Origin: Thiosulfativibrio sp964601165
GTDB taxonomy: Bacteria; Pseudomonadota; Gammaproteobacteria; Thiomicrospirales; Thiomicrospiraceae
Direction: 5' to 3'
Length of the DNA: 15,499 nt
NCBI GenBank assembly: GCA_964601165.1
Contig: CAZRMK010000046.1
Location: 1 to 15,499 of the forward strand
Position numbers and translations under genes: made by a program. Within the stretch, counting starts at the first letter, position 1, and every line of letters starts with the position of its first letter. Shown piece by piece: positions 1 through 7,025 of this stretch. The notes below the pieces were generated by a model that did no database searches, was not told the DNA's origin, and worked only from the letters and a program-made list of their open reading frames with translations.

Positions 1-1
1 A

Positions 2-640
2 GAGGTAAGACAAGGAATACAGGCAGTAGCAATGGATATGGGGCGTTCTTATCAACAAGCGGTGCGTGAAGTATTGCCCCAGGCAGATATAGTGTTTGAT
101 CGTTTTCATGTTATGCAAAACTTTTCAAAAGTGATTAAAAACCAACGTCGCATAGAATTTAGAAAAGCCGATAATACGGGTAAAGATTTAATCAAAGGCT
201 CGCTGTATTTATTGTTAAAGAACTCAGACAAACTAGACCAGAAACAAGAGCTAAATTTGCAAAGCTTGCTGAAGGACAATGAAAACCTCAATACGGTTTA
301 TCTGCTCAAAGAACAGCTACAGAGCATTTGGAATCAACCAAGTTATGAAGAGATGCATGCAGCGTTGGAAACATGGTGTATAACGGCTGAGCAGACCAAT
401 ATGACTTATTTAAAAAGTTTTGCAAAATCGTTACGAAATCATCAAGTGGGGATTTGTAATTATGCAAAACATAAGCTAACCAGTGCTGGTATTGAGGCAG
501 GTAATGTTGCCATTGGTATGATTCGAAAAAGAGCTCGTGGTATTTTAGATACGGATTATTTTAAACTGAAGATAAGACAAACCGCTGTACCTGATGATTG
601 CTCTATGTTTTACGGGGGAATTGAGGGGAAAGTGTCATAA
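2..640 (+). CDS. ISL3-family transposase, C-terminal part (5' truncated by the window edge)
   Basis: This is the catalytic DDE transposase of the insertion sequence, which would bind the element ends and carry out transposition. The reading frame is open from base 2, so the ATG at 32 is internal and not the true start. Family signatures visible are a DMGRSYQQAV segment followed by IVFDRFHVMQ, which holds a catalytic Asp, and a C-terminal SAGIEAGNVAIGMIRKRARG followed by YFKLKIRQ, matching the conserved C-terminal block with the catalytic Glu. In many ISL3 proteins this block reads IEGxNN; here it reads IEAGNV, so this belongs to a divergent branch or has drifted. The frame runs intact to a TAA stop at 638-640. 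Whether the whole gene is functional cannot be judged without its N-terminal zinc-finger region. Confidence 0.85.
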   Translation, partial: EVRQGIQAVAMDMGRSYQQAVREVLPQADIVFDRFHVMQNFSKVIKNQRRIEFRKADNTGKDLIKGSLYLLLKNSDKLDQKQELNLQSLLKDNENLNTVYLLKEQLQSIWNQPSYEEMHAALETWCITAEQTNMTYLKSFAKSLRNHQVGICNYAKHKLTSAGIEAGNVAIGMIRKRARGILDTDYFKLKIRQTAVPDDCSMFYGGIEGKVS

Positions 641-655
641 TGGCGGAGAAGAGCC
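641..655. repeat. Probable right terminal inverted repeat of the ISL3 element
   Basis: The bases TGGCGGAGAAGAGCC directly after the transposase stop have a reverse complement starting GGCTCTTCTCCGCC. GGCTCTT at the tip is characteristic of ISL3-family ends. The matching left repeat lies outside the window, so the exact inner border is unknown. Confidence 0.6.
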
Positions 656-680
656 TTTATTATTTTTATCCAAAGTATCT

Positions 681-1484
681 CTAATCCCTATTTTGACGAG
701 ATTTAACATCCAAATAATCTCGCCATCTATCTCCTGCTAAATTAACTGCTAAGACCACTAGCATTAGTGCAATCCCTGGAATTAAGACTAAATGCGGCGC
801 AACCAGCAAATAACGCGTTCCTTCACGAATCATACTACCCCAAGAGGCATCTGGTGCTTGTACTCCTAAGCCTAGAAAAGATAAGCCTGCTTCTGCAAGC
901 ACTGCTCCTGCAATTCCGAAGGTGGCTTCTACTCCTAGAGTGGCGGTTAGTAGAGGTACTATATGCCTGAATAAAATTAAATGGGTTGGTATTCCTAGGG
1001 CTTTGGCGGCTTGAATATGCTCTCTGTGACGCAGGCTTAAAGTTTGTGCCCTTGCTAAACGAGCGTAACCTACCCAACCTACAACTACTAGAGCAAACAC
1101 TACGTTTTCAATCCCCGGCCCTAGAATAGCGGCTAGGGCAATTGCTAGTAGTAAACCAGGAAAGGCTAGAAATACGTCAATTACTTTGGTTACAATTTTG
1201 TCTATCCATCCGCCCATATAAGCCGAATAAACTCCGATAGTTGTGCCAATAATACTAGAAAATACTACCACGCTTATCGCAACAATTAACGAGGTTTGTG
1301 CTCCTAATAGGAGTCGTTCAAACACTGGTCTGCCTAGTTCATCTGCACCGAAACCTTGTTGTAAACTGGGGGGAGCAAGCATGTTATCTAGTTGTACATA
1401 GATTGCTGAATCTCCAACAAAAAATGCTCCTATCGACATTAATACCCAAAGTGCCATTACACCGTATGCAAAAATTTTAATCAT
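681..1484 (-). CDS. DppC/OppC-type ABC transporter permease
   Basis: This is an inner-membrane permease subunit of a peptide/nickel-type (binding-protein-dependent) ABC importer, 267 aa. About six hydrophobic segments are visible (near residues 5-24, 63-88, 106-122, 127-140, 180-205, 230-250). Residues 46-60 (GADELGRPVFERLLL) match the OppC signature GxDxxGRDxxSRL. Residues 154-177 (HIQAAKALGIP and following) are the EAA cytoplasmic loop that contacts the ATPase. The start codon overlaps the stop of the upstream dppB-type gene by 4 bp (ATGA), indicating translational coupling. No ATPase or solute-binding gene follows; an ISL3 element ends 25 bp after the stop. The substrate cannot be read from the sequence. 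Being in one operon with amgK, murU and a YkuD protein makes murein peptides an attractive guess. The family call is firm. Confidence 0.9.
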   Translation of the reverse strand: MIKIFAYGVMALWVLMSIGAFFVGDSAIYVQLDNMLAPPSLQQGFGADELGRPVFERLLLGAQTSLIVAISVVVFSSIIGTTIGVYSAYMGGWIDKIVTKVIDVFLAFPGLLLAIALAAILGPGIENVVFALVVVGWVGYARLARAQTLSLRHREHIQAAKALGIPTHLILFRHIVPLLTATLGVEATFGIAGAVLAEAGLSFLGLGVQAPDASWGSMIREGTRYLLVAPHLVLIPGIALMLVVLAVNLAGDRWRDYLDVKSRQNRD

Positions 1485-2410
1485 GAGGATTTTGCCAAAC
1501 GAATTCTAGGATCTAACCATGCATAAACCAGTTCGGTTAAGCCATTAATTGTAATGTAGGCAACACTAATTACGAGAATAGTGGCTTGTACCACAGGGTA
1601 ATCTCGGCGTTGAATAGATTCAACCAATAGTTGCCCTAGTCCTGGCCAGTCGAACACTACTTCGGTAATAACTGCTCCGCCTAGCAAAGTTCCTAATTGG
1701 AGTCCTAAAATAGTTACCACAGGTAGCAAAGCATTACGCAAGGCATGTTTGCCATAGACTATTCTGCTAGGTAGGCCTTTGGCTTTGGCAGTACGCATGT
1801 AGTCTTCATGAAAAATTTCTAATAAAGAGGCTCGTAACATTCTTGCCAAAATGGCAGCTAGTGCAGTTCCTAGGGTTACTGCTGGTAATACCCAAGCAAA
1901 GGGCTGTTCTGCACCACTAACTGGAAACCAAGCTAAGCCAATTGAAAATGCTAGTATTAGCATAGGTCCTAGCCAAAAATTGGGAATGGATACACCTATT
2001 AAAGAAATTGACATGGATAAATGATCTGGCCATTTACCTGCTCTTAAAGCTGCCCACATGCCAAGTGGAAAGGCGATAAGTATGGCAATAAATAGTGCCA
2101 TTAACGCTAGTTGTAGGGTGTAGGGGAAACGTGCAGCAATTAGTTCTGTTACGGGTTGTTGAAAGAATAACGATTCGCCTAAATCTCCTCGCACTATTCC
2201 TGACATATAATTAAAATATTGTTGCCAAAGAGGTAAATCTAGTCCTAGTTGACGACGTAAGGCTTCTGCATCCGCAGGGCTTGCCCATTCGCCAAGCATT
2301 ACTGCAACTGGGTCACCTGGTACAAGGTGGATCAATAAGAACACCAAACTACCTACTACCCAAGAGATGAATATTATATTACCCAGTAGACGGAGTAAAT
2401 ATTGAATCAT
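1481..2410 (-). CDS. DppB/OppB-type ABC transporter permease
   Basis: This is the partner permease of the DppC-type protein, 309 aa, about the usual length for the family. The N-terminus has the first TM helix (about 8-29) followed by the family hallmark VPGDPVAVMLG (30-40). A periplasmic region containing LGLDLPLWQQYFNY and GDLGES follows. TM segments lie near 97-121, 134-160, 172-192, 228-250 and 275-297, and the EAA loop is at 201-230 (YMRTAKAKGLPSRIVYGKHA). The C-terminal WLDPRIRL is typical. Both ends overlap neighbours by 4 bp: ATGA with the YkuD gene upstream and ATGA with the dppC-type gene downstream. The two permeases are therefore translated with the peptidoglycan-recycling genes. 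Substrate specificity normally lies in the binding protein, which is absent here. Confidence 0.92.
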   Translation of the reverse strand: MIQYLLRLLGNIIFISWVVGSLVFLLIHLVPGDPVAVMLGEWASPADAEALRRQLGLDLPLWQQYFNYMSGIVRGDLGESLFFQQPVTELIAARFPYTLQLALMALFIAILIAFPLGMWAALRAGKWPDHLSMSISLIGVSIPNFWLGPMLILAFSIGLAWFPVSGAEQPFAWVLPAVTLGTALAAILARMLRASLLEIFHEDYMRTAKAKGLPSRIVYGKHALRNALLPVVTILGLQLGTLLGGAVITEVVFDWPGLGQLLVESIQRRDYPVVQATILVISVAYITINGLTELVYAWLDPRIRLAKSS

Positions 2411-2889
2411 GCGTCAATCACCACTTTTGTTCCTAATTTTACTTCATCAAATAATTTAATTAAATCGGCATTACGCATTCTAATACAGCCATGCGATAGT
2501 GCAATCCCCATAGGTTCAGAATCTGGCGTGCCATGAATATAAATATAACGTTGCATTGTATCGACATTTCCTAGACGATTATGACCTTTTTCACAGCCTG
2601 ATAACCATATAATTCGAGTTAATATCCAATCACGTTGGGGCTGGCTTTGTGCCAAATTAGGCGTGTAAATTTCACCTGTCGCTCGTCTGCCAACAAATAC
2701 TGTATTTAAAGGCTCATCTTGCCCAATTTTTGCCCGCACAATATGTGTTCCAACTGGCGTTTTGCCAGAATTTTTTGCACAGCCCGCCCCCTTGAGAGCT
2801 GTGCTAACAGTGTATTCATCTAAAAAATTTTTACCGCCAACAAAAGATAAGGTTTGTAGGGTGAGGTTAATAATTATTTTTTGGTACAT
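2407..2889 (-). CDS. YkuD-domain protein (L,D-transpeptidase fold), no signal peptide
   Basis: This 160-aa protein is almost entirely a YkuD catalytic domain. It has the pre-catalytic HGTPDSEPMG (119-128) and the active-site SHGCIRMRNAD (132-142), with His133 and the nucleophile Cys135. YkuD enzymes form or exchange bonds at mDAP in tetrapeptide stems, or act as L,D-carboxypeptidases. The domain begins by residue 4, so there is no room for a signal peptide. The in-frame sequence upstream of the ATG up to the TAG at 2932-2934 has no ATG, GTG or TTG, so no longer exported form is available. The protein is thus predicted to be cytosolic, unlike classical Ldt enzymes. It lies 16 bp after murU and overlaps the dppB-type gene by 4 bp. 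No Shine-Dalgarno sequence is visible, so coupling to murU is likely. I infer a role in processing recycled murein peptides, for example D-Ala removal. Confidence 0.85.
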   Translation of the reverse strand: MYQKIIINLTLQTLSFVGGKNFLDEYTVSTALKGAGCAKNSGKTPVGTHIVRAKIGQDEPLNTVFVGRRATGEIYTPNLAQSQPQRDWILTRIIWLSGCEKGHNRLGNVDTMQRYIYIHGTPDSEPMGIALSHGCIRMRNADLIKLFDEVKLGTKVVIDA

Positions 2890-2905
2890 GCGGAGGATTA
2901 TTGCC

Positions 2906-3604
2906 TTATTTATCTTGAGACTGAACTTCTGCTAACCTTTCTAAAGTACCAATGTCATTCCAGTCTCCCATAAATATTTCTCCCGTTACTTGTTGCTGTG
3001 CAATGGCTGTACGCAAAATTGGGGCTAAAGGTAAAAAGCTAGCGGACAAACCTGCAAATAAATCTGGATGTAGCAAGCTAATGCCTGCAAAAGTATAGTT
3101 TCCTTGTTGCAAAACCATGTCGCCCTGCAAACCGAAATCACCTTGGCTTTTAAAACTGGGGGTGGGAACTAGAATAAGGTGAGCTAAAATACCTTTAGCA
3201 AATGAATGTTCTAGAATTTTTGAAAAGTCAAAGTCACAATAAATATCTCCATTTATAACTAAGAAAGGATTTTTTTCATCAGTTAGCCCACTCGCTAACC
3301 CTCCCGCTAACTTAGGCAGAGCTTGAATAATTCCTCCCGCAGTTTCTAAACCGCCTTCAGGCTCGGCAGAATATTGAATATTAACTTTATAGGCTTCACC
3401 TTTGCCTAATTTCGCTACTATTTTATCGCCCAGCCATGCGTGGTTAATAACCACATCACGCCCTGTTAATTTTTTAAGATGATGACCTATTAAAGACTCA
3501 CCATTAATTTGTACCAAGGGTTTAGGAATTTTATCAGTAAGAGGTCTAAGTCGCTTGCCCCTTCCTGCTGCCAGAATCATCACTTTTCTGTTAGGATTAT
3601 TCAT
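2906..3604 (-). CDS. murU: N-acetylmuramate alpha-1-phosphate uridylyltransferase
   Basis: MurU joins UTP and MurNAc-1-phosphate to give UDP-MurNAc, the last step of the anabolic recycling route that bypasses de novo (fosfomycin-sensitive) UDP-MurNAc synthesis. The 232-aa protein is a single nucleotidyltransferase domain. It has the signature LAAGRGKRLRPLTDKIPKPL (11-30), the metal-binding INGDIYCDFDF near the middle, and a C-terminal GDWNDIGTLERL resembling the WxDIGTxxRL motif of sugar nucleotidyltransferases. Length is close to characterised MurU. It lacks the left-handed beta-helix of GlmU, and the pairing with amgK 7 bp upstream makes MurU far more likely than a GDP-mannose or dTDP-glucose enzyme. 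It is in one operon with amgK and the YkuD gene. Confidence 0.9.
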   Translation of the reverse strand: MNNPNRKVMILAAGRGKRLRPLTDKIPKPLVQINGESLIGHHLKKLTGRDVVINHAWLGDKIVAKLGKGEAYKVNIQYSAEPEGGLETAGGIIQALPKLAGGLASGLTDEKNPFLVINGDIYCDFDFSKILEHSFAKGILAHLILVPTPSFKSQGDFGLQGDMVLQQGNYTFAGISLLHPDLFAGLSASFLPLAPILRTAIAQQQVTGEIFMGDWNDIGTLERLAEVQSQDK

Positions 3605-3611
3605 TATGTTA

Positions 3612-4649
3612 TTAGTTCATCATTTTCGGTAAAACTGTATTTTCAACTAAACTTGCCAAATCTCGCAATTCTGGATACTGGCTAGCCACAGCGACAATAT
3701 AATTTAATGTGGTTGGAATATCATCCATATAATTTTCTTTACCATCTCGATAATTTAAGCGTGCAAAAATACCTGCCGCTTTTAAATGTCGTTGCACTCC
3801 CATCCAATCCATAGATCTTACAAAACCCTGCCACTCAAATTTTTTAAGTAGTCCTGCCGTACATAATTTTAAAAAATATTGCCTTTGCCATTCTTTAACC
3901 TGCTCTTCTGGCCAAACAATATAACAATCACGGATTAAAGAAACCGCATCATAAGTTAATGCACCGCGCACGGCATCTTGATAGTCTAAAATACCGGGGG
4001 ATTTGCCGGTATTATTTTCAGGTGAAGTAAGCATTAAATTACGGCTATGAAAATCGCGATGCACATAAACAGCAGGCTGTTTTAAAGCACTTTTTGCTAA
4101 AAACTCCGTCACATTTAACCACGCCTGGTAATTTTTAAACTTTAAATCTATTTGGAGATGTTCTTTAAGTAACCAATCAGGAAATAAATTCATTTCACTA
4201 TGCAATAAAGCAGCATTATAAGCAGGTAATTCTTCACTAAGACCTTGCCCGTTAGATTGTAAAATCACCAAGCTATCAAAAGCATCTTCATATAAGCGTT
4301 CAACATTGTCGCTATTCAATACCGCAAGAAAAGTGCTACTGCCTAAATCAGTTAATAGTAAAAACCCCTGTTCTAAATTCTGTGACCATATTTTTGGCAC
4401 ATTCAAACCTAATTGCAACAGCTGTTCGGTTACTTTAATAAAAGCACTACAATCTTCCTGTAAAGGCGGGGCATCCATGATAATTAAACTATTTGGCAAG
4501 TCAGAGTTTTGATGGTTTGATAATTCTATTCTATAATAACGTCTAAAACTGGCATCATTAGAGGCGGCAATAGGTTGTGTATAGCGAATGCCCTTTAACT
4601 GGGGACAATCTTCTAGCCACTGTAATAATTTTATAAATCTTTCAGTCAT
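3612..4649 (-). CDS. amgK: N-acetylmuramate/N-acetylglucosamine anomeric kinase (AmgK)
   Basis: AmgK phosphorylates the anomeric hydroxyl of MurNAc or GlcNAc to give the sugar-1-phosphate used by MurU in cell-wall recycling. The 345-aa protein has an aminoglycoside-phosphotransferase (protein-kinase-like) fold. SNDASFRRYYRI (30-41) and IIMDAPP (56-62) lie in the N-lobe. The catalytic loop VHRDFHSRNLML (196-207) has Asp199 and Asn204, and the metal-binding LDYQDAVRG (221-229) has Asp222. It is the first gene of the - strand operon and lies back to back with lptD, as in pseudomonads. The start at 4647-4649 lacks a clear Shine-Dalgarno sequence but gives the expected family N-terminus. Confidence 0.92.
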   Translation of the reverse strand: MTERFIKLLQWLEDCPQLKGIRYTQPIAASNDASFRRYYRIELSNHQNSDLPNSLIIMDAPPLQEDCSAFIKVTEQLLQLGLNVPKIWSQNLEQGFLLLTDLGSSTFLAVLNSDNVERLYEDAFDSLVILQSNGQGLSEELPAYNAALLHSEMNLFPDWLLKEHLQIDLKFKNYQAWLNVTEFLAKSALKQPAVYVHRDFHSRNLMLTSPENNTGKSPGILDYQDAVRGALTYDAVSLIRDCYIVWPEEQVKEWQRQYFLKLCTAGLLKKFEWQGFVRSMDWMGVQRHLKAAGIFARLNYRDGKENYMDDIPTTLNYIVAVASQYPELRDLASLVENTVLPKMMN

Positions 4650-4701
4650 AGTTATATATTCAGGTAAAATCTAGTTTCTTTGCACGCAGATTTAATATTT
4701 A
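4650..4701. promoter_or_regulatory. Divergent amgK/lptD intergenic region, presumed to hold both promoters
   Basis: Only 52 bp separate the two divergent start codons, so promoters for both operons should lie here or extend into the coding ends. The stretch is very AT-rich. TAAAAT at 4665-4670 could serve as a -10 toward lptD, and TATATA near 4654-4659 could serve toward amgK, but neither has a convincing -35 at the right distance. Neither start codon has a recognisable Shine-Dalgarno sequence. The region is supported by geometry rather than by strong motifs. Confidence 0.35.
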
Positions 4702-7023
4702 ATGTCAATTTCTGTCTACACATTTTTAAAAAAAAAACCATTTCCTAAACTCTTACTACTTGGTTTTTGTGGTCTATTCTCTCACAATATGGTTTTAGCG
4801 GGGGAATCCTGCCTGCCTGCTTGGATTGCCGATCCTCAACCTTTTTTAGCCTTGCCTCCTGTTGGTAGCCCAACCGTATTAGAAGTTGATTCGCTAAGTC
4901 AACCTGAAAGGCATATTTTCAACCTTAAAGGTCAAGTGCATATTTATCAACCGGGCATGATATTATTATCTGATTTTGCTCGTATTAACCAAAAACAACA
5001 AACCGCTCAAAGTTGGGGGCAAGTTACGCTGTTTAATTCTGGCTTAATTATACTAGCAGATCAAGCTAACCTAAATAAAGCCAACAACACCGCACTTCTT
5101 AAAGAAACTCAGTACCAATTTCAAGCTGACCGTTCACATGGCAAAGCTAAAACTATTCATATAGATCAAGCTCAAAACCGAGCTAAGCTTGAAAAAGCAA
5201 GCTACACCACTTGCCCTATCATTTATCCAAAAAAAGGAAAAGAAGGCAAATTAGATTGGAACCTTCACTTCTCAACCCTAGAGATTAATAACCAAACTCG
5301 ACGCATTTATGGTCATCACGCCCGATTGCACTTTAAACAGATCCCTATTTTATACACCCCTTATATTAGTTTCCCAATGGATGAGAGGGCTTCTGGCTTA
5401 CTATTTCCTACAATGGGGAATCATAAATCCATTACTCAAGATTACAGCGAATTTTATTTTTCTCAACCAATATATATCAATTTAGCACCGCATTATGATA
5501 CCACGCTCACCCTTATAAAAATGGAATCAAGAGGTTTAGCATTAGAAAATGAGTTTCGCTATTTACAACCCAATCATTCTGCAGAATTCACTCTAACAGG
5601 ATTAAATGACCAACTCACCCAAAAAGAAGGGCTTGCCCATATTAACCGTGCTGGCATAATAGAATATGGAGCACCAGTAACGCAACGTTGGCGTGGCAAA
5701 CTCTCCGCAAGACAGCAATGGACACCAAATTTAAGCAGTAGTATTTTATGGCATGAAGTCTCTGACCCGCATTTTTACAGCGACATTCCTGTCGAACCCC
5801 TCTTAAAAACTACCAGCCAAATCCAACGTCATATCAGATTTGATTACCGGCAAGGAAATTTTAGAGGTAACGTCAACTTTACACGTTTTTTAAGATTAAG
5901 GCAGTTCGACGCTTATAGCTATGAAAAAAGACCGCAAATCAACTTATCCTATGGTAATAATTTACAACAGCAAGGCTTCGAAAAAATAAGTTACAATCTA
6001 AGAGCACAAGTAACCAAATTTGCAATCCCAGTTGCAGGACATAATAGGCCTGAAGCAAAAAGAACTGTATTCACCCCCGCAATTAGATATGTTAACTATC
6101 AAACCTTTGGACAACTAGAAGCCACCCTCATTGCCAATCAAAGCCATTACGCCATGCAGGATAACCCACGCAATAATACTGTTAATCAGTCCCACCAAAT
6201 TTCAGTACCGCAGTTTGCAATTAAAGCCGGGCTAAACTTTGAACGTCCCATATCATTTGGTCAAACCAATTTAATCCAAACGCTAGAACCTAGAATTCAA
6301 TACTTATATGTTCCCTATCAAAAGCAATCTCATATTCCTTTATTTGACACTGGCAAAAGAAGCTTAGATTTCTCCAACCTCTTTGCCTATAATCGTTTTT
6401 CTGGAGCAGATCGAATCGGCGATGCCAACCAAATTTCAGTCGCCTTAACCACACGGTTTTTAAATCAAGACAGCTCACCGCTTGCCGAAGCAGGATTAGG
6501 TCAAATTTTTTACCTTGCCGACAGAAGAGTACAATTAAGAGGCAACATTCCTGAAACCAGCAAAGTTTCCGATTATTTTGTAAAACTAGGCGCAACAATG
6601 GGTCCCGTTCACTTTACTTCAACCAGCCAATATTCACATCAAAACTATGATTTAACCCACGCCAACAACCGTTTAAGATTAAACCTCGCACCAAACTTTA
6701 ACTTCCTTCTTGCCCATTCACTATCAAATAACCATAAAATCAATGAAATAGAAACTCTAGCAACTGGCTTTAACTGGCAAATAAATCCCACTTGGAGCCT
6801 TGGTAGCTACTGGAATTACCACCTCACTCAAAACCGTAAGGTAGAATCCAAACATGCATTAAGGTACGATAGTTGTTGTTGGGCTTCAGAACTGTCAATT
6901 CAAGAAACACGATTAAGCAACGGCCTGTATAATTACAGCATACAATATGTCTTTGAACTCAAAGGACTTAGCTCTGTTGGCAATACTTTTAAAAACTACT
7001 TAAACACTAAACTGAGCTTTTAA
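4702..7023 (+). CDS. lptD: LPS-assembly protein LptD (outer-membrane beta-barrel)
   Basis: LptD forms, with the lipoprotein LptE, the outer-membrane translocon that inserts lipopolysaccharide into the outer leaflet. The 773-aa protein starts with a signal peptide (basic KKKPFPK, hydrophobic LLLLGFCGLF, probable cleavage after Ala33). An LptA-like periplasmic domain spans roughly residues 60-185, and the long beta-barrel runs to the C-terminus, which ends in Phe. The four cysteines needed for the disulfides of E. coli LptD are all present: Cys37, Cys171 and the adjacent pair Cys725-Cys726. LPTMGNHKSITQDYSEFYF-type barrel-entry sequence is visible near residue 240. A run of ten A bases (4728-4737) encodes the Lys repeat in the signal sequence. 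It is the first gene of the operon; surA begins 2 bp after its stop. Confidence 0.95.
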   Translation: MSISVYTFLKKKPFPKLLLLGFCGLFSHNMVLAGESCLPAWIADPQPFLALPPVGSPTVLEVDSLSQPERHIFNLKGQVHIYQPGMILLSDFARINQKQQTAQSWGQVTLFNSGLIILADQANLNKANNTALLKETQYQFQADRSHGKAKTIHIDQAQNRAKLEKASYTTCPIIYPKKGKEGKLDWNLHFSTLEINNQTRRIYGHHARLHFKQIPILYTPYISFPMDERASGLLFPTMGNHKSITQDYSEFYFSQPIYINLAPHYDTTLTLIKMESRGLALENEFRYLQPNHSAEFTLTGLNDQLTQKEGLAHINRAGIIEYGAPVTQRWRGKLSARQQWTPNLSSSILWHEVSDPHFYSDIPVEPLLKTTSQIQRHIRFDYRQGNFRGNVNFTRFLRLRQFDAYSYEKRPQINLSYGNNLQQQGFEKISYNLRAQVTKFAIPVAGHNRPEAKRTVFTPAIRYVNYQTFGQLEATLIANQSHYAMQDNPRNNTVNQSHQISVPQFAIKAGLNFERPISFGQTNLIQTLEPRIQYLYVPYQKQSHIPLFDTGKRSLDFSNLFAYNRFSGADRIGDANQISVALTTRFLNQDSSPLAEAGLGQIFYLADRRVQLRGNIPETSKVSDYFVKLGATMGPVHFTSTSQYSHQNYDLTHANNRLRLNLAPNFNFLLAHSLSNNHKINEIETLATGFNWQINPTWSLGSYWNYHLTQNRKVESKHALRYDSCCWASELSIQETRLSNGLYNYSIQYVFELKGLSSVGNTFKNYLNTKLSF

Positions 7024-7025
7024 TT

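Larger units (their letters stand above)
1..655 (+). mobile_element. Right end of an ISL3-family insertion sequence (left part outside the window)
   Basis: The region carries the C-terminal part of an ISL3-type transposase, followed 15 bp after its stop by a sequence ending in GAGAAGAGCC. Read from outside inward this is GGCTCTTCTCC, which resembles the GGCTCTT.. ends typical of ISL3-family terminal inverted repeats, so I place the boundary at about 655. The following AT-rich bases (656-663, TTTATTAT) would be the 8-bp target duplication, but the left end is not visible and this cannot be confirmed. The element sits just past the end of the DppC-type permease gene and is transcribed toward it. 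Confidence 0.7.

Noticed and set aside
697..722. 7-bp inverted repeat CGAGATT/AATCTCG near the end of the dppC-type gene, a possible terminator
   Set aside because: It lies inside the coding region, has a 12-base loop, and no T tract follows on the - strand. Repeats of this size are expected by chance in a window of this length.
1118..1139. Inverted repeat GCCCTAG/CTAGGGC with an 8-base loop in the dppC-type gene
   Set aside because: Seven-base arms are expected several times by chance, and the surrounding CTAG richness raises the odds further.
2906..3604. The nucleotidyltransferase as a mannose-1-phosphate guanylyltransferase or RmlA-type enzyme
   Set aside because: It is short, has no C-terminal extension, and sits directly after amgK, all of which favour MurU.
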